A DNA stretch of 64,000 nt from an uncultured Bacilli bacterium. Lineage in GTDB: Bacteria > Bacillota_I > Bacilli_A > RF39 > UBA660. Every line of letters starts with the position of its first letter. Positions within the stretch are counted from its first letter, which is position 1. A program made the position numbers and the translations under genes. The stretch is taken from contig CAKOPG010000009.1 in assembly GCA_934098745.1 (NCBI GenBank), forward strand, positions 1-64,000, given 5' to 3'. The notes under the pieces were generated by a model. That model ran no database searches. It was not told where the DNA came from and saw only the letters and a list, made by a program, of their open reading frames with translations. Of this stretch, positions 9,311 to 18,429 are shown piece after piece.

Positions 9311-9826
9311 ATGAAAAGAAAAATATTTTTAATCTTATTATTTTTAGTAATTATTTTTACATATAAACAAAGTGAAGAAATTATTTTTATTCCCGATAGT
9401 TCTATTAGGTTAAGAGTAATTCCTAATAGTAATGATCCCCAAGATATCTATATAAAAGAAAAAGTAAAAAAATATTTAGAAAGTAATGTTTTTGATTTAA
9501 CTAAAAATACTACTTCCATCGAAGAAGCTAGATTTATTCTTAAAGATAATCTCAAAGAAATAGAAACAGATATTGATAGTATCTTTAAGGATAATACCTA
9601 TACATTACCATTTAATATTAATTATGGTACTAACTACTTTCCTGAGAAAAATTATAAAGGTATTACATATAAAGAAGGATACTATGAATCTTTAGTTATT
9701 TCTATCGGAGAGGCTAATGGAGATAACTTCTGGTGTGTATTGTTTCCTAATTTCTGTTTAATAGACAACGAAGAACCCCATACATATAAATCTTACATCA
9801 AAGAGTTAATAAATAAAATATTCTAA
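9311..9826 (+). CDS. spoIIR: Stage II sporulation protein R homologue
   Basis: 171 aa. An N-terminal membrane/signal segment (IFLILLFLVIIFTY) precedes a conserved external domain with SSIRLRVIPNSNDPQD, NYGTNYFPEKNYKGI and GDNFWCVLFPNFCLID, all close to SpoIIR. In endospore formers SpoIIR is made in the forespore and activates the SpoIIGA protease that processes pro-sigma-E. Its presence suggests a spore former or a lineage that kept part of the programme. AGGTGAAAC gives the ribosome site. The next gene is an MntP-family transporter, not a sporulation operon. Confidence 0.88.
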   Translation: MKRKIFLILLFLVIIFTYKQSEEIIFIPDSSIRLRVIPNSNDPQDIYIKEKVKKYLESNVFDLTKNTTSIEEARFILKDNLKEIETDIDSIFKDNTYTLPFNINYGTNYFPEKNYKGITYKEGYYESLVISIGEANGDNFWCVLFPNFCLIDNEEPHTYKSYIKELINKIF

Positions 9827-9865
9827 AAATACAAAAGTTCTCGTATTATTATATAGGTGAATACG

Positions 9866-10399
9866 ATGAACTCTTTTTTTACAATCATTTTAATCGCTTT
9901 AAGTTTAAGCATGGATGCTTTTTCTTTGGCTTTAGTATATGGAATGTCCCATATAACCCCAAGGCAAAAAATATTATTATCTCTAATTGTTGGTGCATAT
10001 CACTTCATAATGCCGGTTATTGGCTTACAATTTGGTAAAATTCTTAACAATCTAGCTTTTATTAATATAGATATTATTGCTTCCATAATACTTCTATATA
10101 TAGGTATAGAATTAATCTTATCTAATAATAAAGAAGAAAATAAATTAACTATCAGTATTATTGGTTTTCTTCTCTTTGGTTTATCCGTAAGTATTGATAG
10201 TTTAAGCATCGGTATTGGTTTAAAAGCCTTAACCAATAATTACTACTTATCAGCTCTAACTTTTTCCATAACTAGTGCTATTTTTACCTATTTAGGACTA
10301 TTTCTTGGCAATATTATCGGTAATAAAATTGGTACATATTCCAAGACCGTTGGCGGTATAATCTTAATATTAATTGCTATAATGACATTTATTAATTAA
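9866..10399 (+). CDS. mntP: Manganese efflux pump, MntP/YtaF family
   Basis: 177 aa, six hydrophobic segments in two homologous halves: LSLSMDAFSLALVYG near the N-terminus and LSVSIDSLSIGIG in the middle, each with the conserved Asp in a membrane helix. MntP exports Mn2+; the same family includes the sporulation membrane protein YtaF, so the substrate is inferred. Start: AGGTG lies 5 nt before the ATG at 9866; a GTG at 9857 falls inside the ribosome site. Confidence 0.8.
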   Translation: MNSFFTIILIALSLSMDAFSLALVYGMSHITPRQKILLSLIVGAYHFIMPVIGLQFGKILNNLAFINIDIIASIILLYIGIELILSNNKEENKLTISIIGFLLFGLSVSIDSLSIGIGLKALTNNYYLSALTFSITSAIFTYLGLFLGNIIGNKIGTYSKTVGGIILILIAIMTFIN

Positions 10400-10404
10400 A
10401 AATA

Positions 10405-10433
10405 TTGACAAACATCAGTATTCATGATAAAAT
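10405..10433 (+). promoter_or_regulatory. Promoter of tRNA-His
   Basis: TTGACA, 17-bp spacer, TAAAAT, ending 12 nt before the tRNA. It begins just after the mntP stop. Confidence 0.75.
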
Positions 10434-10445
10434 TACAAACGTACT

Positions 10446-10522
10446 GGCGGATTTGGTGAAGTGGTTAACACATTGGATTGTGGTTCCAACATGCGTGGGT
10501 TCGATTCCCACAATCCGTCCCA
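10446..10522 (+). tRNA. tRNA-His (anticodon GUG)
   Basis: Acceptor GCGGATT pairs with AATCCGT. An extra encoded G at position -1 (10446) faces C73, the identity mark of tRNA-His. The anticodon loop is TTGTGGT, the T-arm GTGGG-TTCGATT-CCCAC, and CCA is encoded at 10520-10522. Confidence 0.96.
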
Positions 10523-10533
10523 TTAAGAAAAAT

Positions 10534-10563
10534 AAGCATATCTATAAAAGGTATGCTTTTTAT
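10534..10563 (+). terminator. Terminator of tRNA-His
   Basis: AAGCATA pairs with TATGCTT around an 11-nt loop, then a T-rich tail. It lies 11 bases after the CCA end. Confidence 0.8.
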
Positions 10564-10594
10564 ATTAATAAATATCGACAATACCTGTTGATAT

Positions 10595-11926
10595 TTATTC
10601 CTCTCTTGCTAAATAATTAACAACTTTAATTAAATTCATTGCATGTGATCCCTTAACTAATATTGTATCACCATCTAAAATTAATTTATTAATATCTCTT
10701 AATAAATTATCATTATTATTAAAATGCTTTTTATTACCATTAAACTTGTTAAAAGTATCACGTGCTAAAGCCCCTACTGTTAGTAATAAATCTACACCAT
10801 ATTCATTACATAATTTTCCAATTTCCTCATGAATATCTTTGGCATATTCTTGAAGTTCCAAAATATCTGCAAATATAAATACTTTTCTACCATCCATCTT
10901 ACTAAGAATAGATAAAGCATTTATAACTGAATCTAAACTAGCATTATATGTATCATCAATAATGGTGTATTTTTTTCTTTTAATAATCTCTAATCTATGT
11001 GGACTAAGAGAAAACTCTTTAAGAGATTCTTCAATAGCCTTTTCACTAATTCCTAATTTTCTTCCTACCGCATAAGCAAACAATGCATTATATACAAAAG
11101 CAATACTTCCCACAGGAACAGTTAAATAATTATCTAAAATAGCAAATTTAGAATAACTACCATAATCCATAATATCATGTGCCATATAATCACTATCATT
11201 ATCAATTCCAATAGTAATTAAATTATCATATTTAACTGTTCTTAACATATCATTATCATTATTGATAATTAAAATACCATGATGCATACCATCTAATATT
11301 TCTAACTTAGCCTTTAAAATATTTTCTCTACTCCCCAAATTACCAATATGAGCAGTTCCAATATTGGTAATAACTGCTATATCAGGACATGCTACATTCG
11401 ATAAAATATGTAATTCTCCCGCATGATTCATTCCCATTTCCAATACCATGGCATTTTCTTTATCTAAATTAAGAATTGTTAACGGCAATCCAATATTATT
11501 ATTCATATTCCCTTTAGTAGCTAAAACATCATATTTACTACTTAAAACCTTAGTAATCATATCCTTAACAGATGTCTTACCGACACTTCCCGTAACAGCT
11601 ACCACAGGTATATCATATAAACTTCGCTTATATTTAGCTAACTTAAGTATTGCTTCTACTGAATTATCTACTAAAATAATAGTTTCATTCTTTTTATATT
11701 TTTTATCTAATACTTCTTCATTATCTATTATACAGACAACTGCGCCCTTATCTATTGCTTCTTTATAAAAAGTATTTCCATCAAATACTTCTCCCTTAAT
11801 ACCTACATAGACATCTCCCTTATTAATTGTTCTCGTATCCTTAGAAAAAGATTTACATAATATATTCTCATCACCACATACAAGTTTTCCCTTACATATA
11901 TTAACTATATCTTTAACATAAATCAT
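10595..11926 (-). CDS. murF: UDP-MurNAc-tripeptide-D-Ala-D-Ala ligase
   Basis: 443 aa. The Mur ligase P-loop GSVGKTS is at about 113-119, followed by the central domain (GNMNNNIGLPLTIL, EMGMNHAGELH, NIGTAHIGNLGS) and the C-terminal domain (DDTYNASLDSV, SPHRLEI). It joins D-Ala-D-Ala to UDP-MurNAc-tripeptide, the last cytoplasmic step of precursor synthesis. The expected partner ddl is not beside it. Start: GAGGTG lies 6 nt before the ATG at 11926; the GTG at 11935 is inside that site. Confidence 0.95.
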   Translation of the reverse strand: MIYVKDIVNICKGKLVCGDENILCKSFSKDTRTINKGDVYVGIKGEVFDGNTFYKEAIDKGAVVCIIDNEEVLDKKYKKNETIILVDNSVEAILKLAKYKRSLYDIPVVAVTGSVGKTSVKDMITKVLSSKYDVLATKGNMNNNIGLPLTILNLDKENAMVLEMGMNHAGELHILSNVACPDIAVITNIGTAHIGNLGSRENILKAKLEILDGMHHGILIINNDNDMLRTVKYDNLITIGIDNDSDYMAHDIMDYGSYSKFAILDNYLTVPVGSIAFVYNALFAYAVGRKLGISEKAIEESLKEFSLSPHRLEIIKRKKYTIIDDTYNASLDSVINALSILSKMDGRKVFIFADILELQEYAKDIHEEIGKLCNEYGVDLLLTVGALARDTFNKFNGNKKHFNNNDNLLRDINKLILDGDTILVKGSHAMNLIKVVNYLAREE

Positions 11927-12111
11927 TTTCATCACCTCACTATTAATTTATGATTCAATCTATAAATCTATATTATTATATCATAAGTTCAAACTAAATA
12001 ACAAACATGTCTAATAAATCACTTTAATATAAAAAAGTAAAACGTAAAATAAATATTTCCTTAAAAATTAATTCAAATAAAATAATTTCTTGTATTATCA
12101 CGCATAAAAAA

Positions 12112-12143
12112 AGCTAGTTTTTATATATTTTATTAACTAGCTT
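12112..12143 (-). terminator. Terminator of the Xre regulator
   Basis: On the minus strand AAGCTAGTT pairs with AACTAGCTT, followed by seven T. The left arm starts inside the stop codon of the regulator gene. Confidence 0.85.
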
Positions 12144-12480
12144 ATAACTTTGTTTTAGTATTGTTAGACATTACACAAATCATATTAATAACAAAATCAA
12201 GTTCTGAATTAGAAAGATATGAACAATATTGCGTTACTTTCTTAATTTTATTAAGCTTAGCTTCAGCTCCAGCTTTACCATCTAAATTAATACCTAATAA
12301 AGAATCTATACTGATACTGAAAGCCTCAGCTAATCTAGTCAATACCTCTGCCGTAGGCAAAGATTTATTAGTTTCTATTCTTGATAAATAATTTCTATTG
12401 ATTTTCAAAATTTTAGCCATTTCTTCCTGACTAATATTATTATTGTATCTAATATTCTTGATTTTACTTCCTAAATCCAT
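12142..12480 (-). CDS. Xre-family helix-turn-helix regulator
   Basis: 112 aa. The first 60 residues are a canonical Cro/CI HTH (IKNIRYNNNISQEEMAKILKI then NRNYLSRIETNKSLPTAEVL). A short helical tail follows that may dimerise. GGAGGT lies 5 nt before the ATG at 12480. It is divergent from the HD-domain gene, and the shared intergenic region holds four phased TTACCA sites, which makes it a likely autoregulator and regulator of that neighbour. The target assignment is inference. Confidence 0.88.
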   Translation of the reverse strand: MDLGSKIKNIRYNNNISQEEMAKILKINRNYLSRIETNKSLPTAEVLTRLAEAFSISIDSLLGINLDGKAGAEAKLNKIKKVTQYCSYLSNSELDFVINMICVMSNNTKTKL

Positions 12481-12556
12481 AATTACCTCCATAAAACATA
12501 TAACACATAATAATTATAATAAAATATGTATCATAATTCCCTCTGTTATCAAAATA

Positions 12557-12593
12557 TTACCATAATTGGTAAAATTATTACCAAAAATTACCA
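12557..12593. promoter_or_regulatory. Four phased TTACCA half-sites (candidate operator)
   Basis: Half-sites TTACCA at 12557, TGGTAA (inverted) at 12567, TTACCA at 12578 and 12588. The starts are 10-11 bp apart, one helical turn, so all would face one side of the DNA. The first pair forms TTACCATAATTGGTAA. The array lies between the Xre gene and the promoter of the HD gene. Confidence 0.6.
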
Positions 12594-12624
12594 AAAAAAA
12601 TTTAAAATCCGATAAGTAAAATCA

Positions 12625-12653
12625 TTGAAAAATAATCTTTCTTGTTATATACT
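12625..12653 (+). promoter_or_regulatory. Promoter of the HD-domain gene
   Basis: TTGAAA, 17-bp spacer, TATACT. It starts 32 bp after the last TTACCA site and 79 bp before the chosen start codon. Confidence 0.6.
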
Positions 12654-12731
12654 TAATATATATAAAGTTAAAAGATATAATTCTTAAAGAATTAATTACA
12701 TAAATATATGCATATGAAAGAGGTACTATAT

Positions 12732-13478
12732 ATGAGAAGTAGTAGATTATTAAAAGTATTTGAAGAATATATAAAAAAAATAGATATGACTAATAGTTAT
12801 GCCAAAGCTAAATATTTTCATTCCTTAAAATCAATGGATTTAGCAAGAACTATTGCTACTAGTTTAAACATATTTACAGATGAAGAAATTGTCTATATTG
12901 AGTTGATTGCTTTATTTCATGATATTGGTAATTTTGAACAATCTAATCATAATTTCTTAGATAATGAAGAAGAAGATCGCGCTATGCATTCAATAGAAAT
13001 ATTATTTGATGGTGGCTTAATTAGAAAAATAACTGATGAAACTAAGTACGATAATATTATCAAACTAGCTATATATTGTCATGACAAAGAAGGTTTACCT
13101 AAGAATATTGATGATAAAACAATAACTATTTGTAATATTATGAAAGATGTTCATAAATTAGAAGAATTACGTATGTTAATAAATTATCCATATATAGATA
13201 ATCGTATTAATAGTTATCCCAGTGTTTTAGTATATAATGAATTCAAATTATTTAGACAATTAAATAATAAATTATCTGATAATAATGCTGATAATATATT
13301 AATTGTGCTATCTAACTTATTTGGCTTTAATTATCAAATAAGCTATACTATTATAAATGATAATAATTATATTGAAAAAATAATTTCATCTTTAATATTT
13401 GAAGATCGTAAAATAGAAAAATTCTTTAAACAAATAGAAGCTGTTTTAAAAGGCTACTTAAAAAAGAAGTTAAATTAA
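12732..13478 (+). CDS. HD-domain phosphohydrolase-like protein
   Basis: 248 aa. His30 (KYFHSLKSMDLA), the His63-Asp64 pair (LIALFHDIGNF) and a later His-Asp (AIYCHDKEGLP) match the metal-binding pattern of HD hydrolases. The substrate, possibly a nucleotide or signalling nucleotide, is unknown. No membrane span is seen. Start: AAAGAGGT lies 7 nt before the ATG at 12732; the ATG at 12708/12714 would leave no ribosome site. The divergent Xre regulator and the phased operator suggest controlled expression. Confidence 0.8.
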   Translation: MRSSRLLKVFEEYIKKIDMTNSYAKAKYFHSLKSMDLARTIATSLNIFTDEEIVYIELIALFHDIGNFEQSNHNFLDNEEEDRAMHSIEILFDGGLIRKITDETKYDNIIKLAIYCHDKEGLPKNIDDKTITICNIMKDVHKLEELRMLINYPYIDNRINSYPSVLVYNEFKLFRQLNNKLSDNNADNILIVLSNLFGFNYQISYTIINDNNYIEKIISSLIFEDRKIEKFFKQIEAVLKGYLKKKLN

Positions 13479-13481
13479 TTA

Positions 13482-13510
13482 TTGTAAATGGTTAATTTAT
13501 ATGATATAAT
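13482..13510 (+). promoter_or_regulatory. Promoter of the valS T-box transcript
   Basis: TTGTAA, 17-bp spacer, TATAAT with the extended TATGA upstream. Transcription would start just before the T-box leader. Confidence 0.75.
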
Positions 13511-13517
13511 ACAGATT

Positions 13518-13740
13518 ATCAAAAACCAAGACCGAGAGGAGTAAGATATTTTTAATTCAAAGAGAGTTAGTGTTTGGTGTAAACTAATAATTATAATATC
13601 TGAAGGTAGCTCGTGAGTTGTATATTTGAAATTAAGTAGAATATACCGGTTAACCCCGTTAAAGTTTCAAGTGATAGATTAGTCTATAAGAAAGGTGGTA
13701 CCACGAGTAGTCTCGCCCTTTCATTATAGACTTTTTATTT
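13518..13740 (+). ncRNA. T-box leader (tRNA-Val responsive)
   Basis: A leader with Stem I sequences (GAGAGTTAGTG, TTGGTG, AACTAAT), a candidate specifier GTA at 13606-13608 (GAAGGTAGC), and the T-box AAGGTGGTACCACG at 13692-13705. The terminator pairs AGTCTATAA with TTATAGACT before a T-rich run. Uncharged tRNA-Val should bind the T-box and stabilise the antiterminator so that valS is read. The GTA codon agrees with valine. Confidence 0.93.
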
Positions 13741-13759
13741 TTTAGAAAGGAATGATATT

Positions 13760-16297
13760 ATGTTAGAAAAAAAATATAATCATAAAGAAGTTGAAAGTGG
13801 AAAATATAGCAAATGGCAAGAATCTGGTTATTTTAATTCCGGAGATTTATCCAAGGAACCTTACTGTATTGTTATTCCTCCTCCAAATGTAACTGGTAAA
13901 TTACACCTAGGACATGCTTGGGATACCGCCTTACAAGATATCATTATTAGATATAAAAGAATGCAAGGATATGATTGCCTTTGGTTGCCAGGAATGGATC
14001 ATGCCGGCATCGCTACTCAAGCAAAAATCGATAAACGCCTTCGTGATGAAGGAATTAATCCGCGTAGCTTAACTAGAGAAGAGTGGTTGGAACATGCTTG
14101 GGCTTGGAAAAAAGAATATGCTGACTTTATTCATACTCAGTGGGCTCGTCTTGGCCTAAGCCTAGATTATTCTAAAGAAAGATTTACTCTTGATGAAGGA
14201 CTAAATTATGCGGTTAGAAAAGTTTTCGTAGATTTATATAATAAAGGACTTATCTATCGTGGCGAAAGAATTATTAACTGGGATCCCGTTCAAATGACGG
14301 CCTTATCGAGTGAAGAAGTTATTTATAAAGAAGATAAAGGAGCTTTCTATCACATAAAATATTATATTGATGGCACAGATAAATATCTTGATGTCGCTAC
14401 TACTAGACCAGAAACCCTATTCGGAGATACTGCTGTTGCTGTAAATCCTAAAGATGAAAGATATAAAGAATATATTGGTAAAAATGTTATATTACCAATT
14501 GTAGGTAAAAAAATTCCTATTATTGCTGATAATCATGCCGACCCAGAATTTGGTACCGGTGTTGTTAAAATCACTCCTGCACATGATCCTAATGACTTTG
14601 AAGTAGGAAATAGACACCATCTAGAAAGAGTCGTAATCATGAATCCTGATGCTACCATGAATGAATTAACTGGTAAATATCAAGGTATGACAAGAGAGGC
14701 ATGCCGTGAAGAATTAATTAAAGATTTACAAGAACAAGATCTTCTTATTAGTATTGAAGAAATGACGCACTCTGTAGGACATTCTGAAAGAAGTGACGCT
14801 GTAATTGAACCATACCTATCAAAACAATGGTTTGTAAAAATGCGTCCTTTAGCAGATGCTGTACTAGCTAATCAAAAAAATAAAGATACCAAAGTAAATT
14901 TTGTTCCAGAAAGATTTGAAAAAATTATGAATCACTGGATGGAAATAACTTATGATTGGTGTATTTCTCGTCAACTATGGTGGGGTCATCGTATTCCTGT
15001 TTGGTATAAAGATGATGAAGTATATTGTGGCATGGAAGCCCCTAAAGGCGAAGGTTGGGTTCAAGACCCTGATGTTCTAGATACATGGTTCTCATCAGCT
15101 TTATGGCCATTTTCTACCCTTGGTTGGCCTAATGATACTGCCGATTTTAAAAGATACTATCCTAATAACGTTCTAGTAACTGGTTATGATATTATTCCTT
15201 TTTGGGTTAATCGTATGACTTTCCAAGGCCTTGAATTCACCGGTCGTCGTCCATTTAAAGATTGCTTAATACACGGTCTTATTCGAGATAAACTAGGTAG
15301 AAAATTCTCTAAATCCCTAGGTAATGGTGTTGATCCTATGGATATGTGTGAAATATATGGCGCTGATGCTCTAAGATATTACCTAACAACCACTGCTGCT
15401 AATGGTACAGATATTCGTTTTGATGAAGATAAAATTAAAGCTACTTGGAACTTCATAAACAAACTATGGAATGCCACAAGATTTACTCTTCTAAATATTG
15501 AAGATTTAAAAGAAATTAAACTAGATAATTTGAATGTTGCGGATAAATGGATCTTATCAAAATATGAAAAAACAATAAAAGAAGTAACAAAGTATATGGA
15601 TAAATATGAATTTAATAATGCTACCAATACAATATATACATTTACTTGGTCTAATTTCTGTGATAATTATATTGAAATGTCTAAATTCACTATTGATAAA
15701 TGTTCGACAAAATCAACATTATGCTACGTCCTAACAGGTATACTAAAAATGCTTAGCCCATTTATGCCATTTGTAACAGATGAATTATATTGTAATCTCC
15801 CAATTAAAGATGCTAAAGACATTATGATCTCTTCTTATCCAAAATATGATAAATCATTAATAAGTTCTACCAAAGAATTAGATGAAGCTATTGAATTTAT
15901 AACTCTATATAGGAATAAAATAAAAGAACTAAATATCAAAAATTACCAAGTAATTAATCATATTGACAATGTCGAAATATCTACCTTAGTTCTAAATATG
16001 CTAAAACTAAATGATAAAATAACCACTAATAACAATTCATTTGAATTAAAAGAAACTATTAAATTAGGAACTCTATTTATAGAAGTACTATATAATGATG
16101 AAGTAGATCATCAAAAAGAGTTAGAAAGTCTTCTTAAAGAAAAAGAAAAATTAATCGGTTCTATTGCCAGAAGAGAAAAATTACTATCAAATGAAAACTA
16201 TGTTGCTAAAGCTCCTGCAAGTGTAGTAGAATTAGATCGTACTAACTTAGCAAAAGAGGAGAGTAGACTAAAAGAAATTTTAGAAAAGTTAAACTAA
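13760..16297 (+). CDS. valS: Valyl-tRNA synthetase
   Basis: 845 aa, class I synthetase. The HIGH-type motif is in PPPNVTGKLHLGHAWD near residue 42-57. The KMSKS-type motif appears as KFSKS (LGRKFSKSLGNGVDP). The CP1 editing domain (TTRPETLFGDTAVAV) removes threonine. A C-terminal coiled-coil (KELESLLKEKEKLIGSI) contacts the tRNA. It is controlled by the T-box directly upstream; AAAGGAATG provides translation initiation. Confidence 0.97.
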   Translation: MLEKKYNHKEVESGKYSKWQESGYFNSGDLSKEPYCIVIPPPNVTGKLHLGHAWDTALQDIIIRYKRMQGYDCLWLPGMDHAGIATQAKIDKRLRDEGINPRSLTREEWLEHAWAWKKEYADFIHTQWARLGLSLDYSKERFTLDEGLNYAVRKVFVDLYNKGLIYRGERIINWDPVQMTALSSEEVIYKEDKGAFYHIKYYIDGTDKYLDVATTRPETLFGDTAVAVNPKDERYKEYIGKNVILPIVGKKIPIIADNHADPEFGTGVVKITPAHDPNDFEVGNRHHLERVVIMNPDATMNELTGKYQGMTREACREELIKDLQEQDLLISIEEMTHSVGHSERSDAVIEPYLSKQWFVKMRPLADAVLANQKNKDTKVNFVPERFEKIMNHWMEITYDWCISRQLWWGHRIPVWYKDDEVYCGMEAPKGEGWVQDPDVLDTWFSSALWPFSTLGWPNDTADFKRYYPNNVLVTGYDIIPFWVNRMTFQGLEFTGRRPFKDCLIHGLIRDKLGRKFSKSLGNGVDPMDMCEIYGADALRYYLTTTAANGTDIRFDEDKIKATWNFINKLWNATRFTLLNIEDLKEIKLDNLNVADKWILSKYEKTIKEVTKYMDKYEFNNATNTIYTFTWSNFCDNYIEMSKFTIDKCSTKSTLCYVLTGILKMLSPFMPFVTDELYCNLPIKDAKDIMISSYPKYDKSLISSTKELDEAIEFITLYRNKIKELNIKNYQVINHIDNVEISTLVLNMLKLNDKITTNNNSFELKETIKLGTLFIEVLYNDEVDHQKELESLLKEKEKLIGSIARREKLLSNENYVAKAPASVVELDRTNLAKEESRLKEILEKLN

Positions 16298-16317
16298 ATA
16301 AAGAAGAATAATAATTT

Positions 16318-16344
16318 GATATCTTAGATATCTTAGATATCTTA
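16318..16344. repeat. Three tandem copies of GATATCTTA
   Basis: A perfect 9-bp unit repeated three times, 20 bases after the valS stop. GATATC is itself a palindrome, so the stretch can form alternative hairpins. No T-run follows, so it is not an obvious terminator. Confidence 0.85.
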
Positions 16345-16416
16345 ACTTTACAGTTTTTTACCAACCATATTTATAATACAACCAAGAAAAGTAAAAAAAT
16401 AAGATAAAAATATAAC

Positions 16417-16450
16417 AAAAAGGTTAACTACGAAAAATAGTTAACTTTTT
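16417..16450 (-). terminator. Terminator of the AraC-type regulator
   Basis: AGTTAAC pairs with GTTAACT; on the minus strand it ends in five T. It spans the last codons and stop of the gene. Flanking A and T runs make it usable in both directions. Confidence 0.7.
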
Positions 16451-16900
16451 AATTTGCTTAATAGTAGTCTTCTCTTCAGCACTATTCTTATATTTCTCTA
16501 CCTGATCCATTAAAGTCTTTAGCTTTATATAATTATCTAAAACCATATAATATTCCCCATTTGAAGAAACAATATGTTTAATAATCTTCTTATAGTTTGT
16601 CGGAGCTACTCCCATAACCTTTTTAAATATCTCTGAAAAATATTCTAAAGAATTAAAACCATTTTCTAAAGCGATTCTCATCATTGATTTATTACTCTCA
16701 TTAATATCTTGTATACTATGATATATTCTTAATCTATTAATATAATCAAATATCGTAACCTTTAACTTCCTCTTAAAAACCTTCATTATATAGTATCTAT
16801 TATAATAAAATTTATCCTCTAATACTTTAATAGTTATATTACTATCTATATTAATATTAATAAAATCTAATATTTGTTTAACCAATCTATTAGTATTCAT
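16424..16900 (-). CDS. AraC-family transcriptional regulator (DNA-binding domain)
   Basis: 158 aa. Two HTH motifs span about residues 10-108: ITIKVLEDKFYYNRYYIMKVFK and MRIALENGFNSLEYFSEIFK, ending in the family signature GVAPTNYKK. No ligand-binding domain is present upstream; a short helical tail follows. The ATG at 16900 has GGTGAAG three bases before it; the GTG at 16912 lies in that site. It is divergent from the VirD4-like gene at 16995, which may be its target. Confidence 0.88.
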   Translation of the reverse strand: MNTNRLVKQILDFININIDSNITIKVLEDKFYYNRYYIMKVFKRKLKVTIFDYINRLRIYHSIQDINESNKSMMRIALENGFNSLEYFSEIFKKVMGVAPTNYKKIIKHIVSSNGEYYMVLDNYIKLKTLMDQVEKYKNSAEEKTTIKQIKKLTIFRS

Positions 16901-16994
16901 TTTCTTCACCAAACTAATTATATCATAAAAGCCACTATTGTTTAAGTATATTTATAAAAAATGATTTACAATGTTAGTGAAAGGAGATATTAGT

Positions 16995-18335
16995 ATGAGT
17001 TATGCATATTGGGAAAAAGAAAATAATATTGAAAAGAATTTAAAAAAAATAAGTTTTGAAGGTGAAATAGAATCGTCAGGTATTCCAGTAATCTATGATA
17101 AAAATGGTTGCTATATTACAAAAGGAATTGCTCACTCTTTAATCGTTGGTTCTACTGGCAGTGGTAAGACACAAGCATTAATTCTTCCATTGATTAGATT
17201 ATCACTTCGTGCAAATGAATCACTAATTGTTAATGACAATCGTGGAGATATCTATGAAAGGACTGCTGCTGACTTTATCAAGAATGGCTATAACGTTATC
17301 GTATTAGACTTTGACAAATCGATGTATGGTAATTCTTGGAATCCATTAATTTTGCCATATGAAGAGTATAAGAATAATCATAAAGATATAGCTAGTAAAC
17401 TACTAGAGTATCTTTCATACTATCTATTTAATGATGAAAAAAATACCAATACCGATCCATTTTGGATAGAGTCAGTATGTAATTATTTTACTGGTTTATG
17501 CCTATATCTATTTGATAATTATAGCAAAGAAGAAATAAATCTAACAAATGTTTTCAAACTATCTACTAAAGTAATTAAAGACAGTAATTTCTTAAAAACT
17601 ATCGGAGAAGATAACATTATTTATTATAGCTTATCAAGTATTCTTGAAGCTCCTGAAGAAACAAAATTAAGTATTACTACAATGTTTAATCAAAAAATGA
17701 AAAAATATCTTGCAAATGAAAATCTTTCAAACATGATGCTAACTAGTGATTTTGATATATCTAAAATAACAACTGAAAAGACAATCATCTATATAATTAA
17801 TGGTTATCATAACTATGGTAATAATTTAACCCCATTATTTATAAGTCAAGTAATCGAATCAACTAATTTGCTACCATCTCATAATAAAAAGTTAAATATT
17901 GTTCTAGATGAGTTTGATCGCTTACTACCAATCAAAGATTTCCAAGAGATAATCAATTACTCACGTAGCCTAAATATTTGTTTCACCGTAGTTATCCGTA
18001 GTTATCTAGATCTGGTAAATACTTATGGTAAAGAAAATATTGAATTAATTAAAATGTGCTTTGCTAACATTATCTATTTATTATCAAATGATATTTATAC
18101 TTTAAATGAAATAAGTAGTTTATGTGGCAATAAAGAAGAAAATAATAAAATAAGTCCATTAATAACTGTCGAAGAATTAAAAACTTTAAAGCCATTCGAA
18201 GCCATTTACTTATTAATTAGAAACATGCCATTTAAAACAACTTTAACACCTGATTGGCGCCTATTCCCAAATAGTGGCACCCAAAACTTACCATTACCTG
18301 AAAGAAAAAATAATTCTTATCAAAAAATTTCTTAA
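16995..18335 (+). CDS. VirD4/TraG-like type IV coupling ATPase, orphan
   Basis: 446 aa. Walker A GSTGSGKT is at 52-59, a coupling-protein signature SLIVNDNRGDIYE follows, and Walker B is in LNIVLDEFDRL, then SRSLNICFTVVIRSYLDL. These match the TraG/VirD4 family that passes relaxosomes or effectors to type IV secretion channels. No N-terminal membrane helices are present, and no relaxase, VirB4 or mating genes are in the window, so it is an orphan or a remnant of a conjugative element. AAAGGAG lies 8 nt before the ATG at 16995; a longer start at 16971 lacks a site. Confidence 0.8.
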   Translation: MSYAYWEKENNIEKNLKKISFEGEIESSGIPVIYDKNGCYITKGIAHSLIVGSTGSGKTQALILPLIRLSLRANESLIVNDNRGDIYERTAADFIKNGYNVIVLDFDKSMYGNSWNPLILPYEEYKNNHKDIASKLLEYLSYYLFNDEKNTNTDPFWIESVCNYFTGLCLYLFDNYSKEEINLTNVFKLSTKVIKDSNFLKTIGEDNIIYYSLSSILEAPEETKLSITTMFNQKMKKYLANENLSNMMLTSDFDISKITTEKTIIYIINGYHNYGNNLTPLFISQVIESTNLLPSHNKKLNIVLDEFDRLLPIKDFQEIINYSRSLNICFTVVIRSYLDLVNTYGKENIELIKMCFANIIYLLSNDIYTLNEISSLCGNKEENNKISPLITVEELKTLKPFEAIYLLIRNMPFKTTLTPDWRLFPNSGTQNLPLPERKNNSYQKIS

Positions 18336-18360
18336 TCCCAAAACTTAATCTAAAATAAAG

Positions 18361-18404
18361 AAGAATACCTAAGAGGCCTCATACCTGAATAAGTATTCTT
18401 TTTT
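18361..18404 (+). terminator. Terminator of the VirD4-like gene
   Basis: GAATAC pairs with GTATTC across a loop that holds AGAGGCCTC, followed by six T. Confidence 0.75.
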
Positions 18405-18429
18405 CACCATAATAACTATGGTGAAACAT

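Noticed and set aside
10446..10522. tRNA or tRNA-like target use by a mobile element at tRNA-His or tRNA-Gly
   Set aside because: No integrase gene or repeated tRNA 3' end is visible near either tRNA.
10405..10620. Open reading frame of 71 codons across the tRNA-His gene
   Set aside because: It reads through the tRNA promoter, the tRNA and its terminator; no ribosome site.
16318..16344. GATATCTTA triple repeat as a CRISPR-like array
   Set aside because: The 9-bp unit is contiguous with no spacers and no cas genes are in the window.
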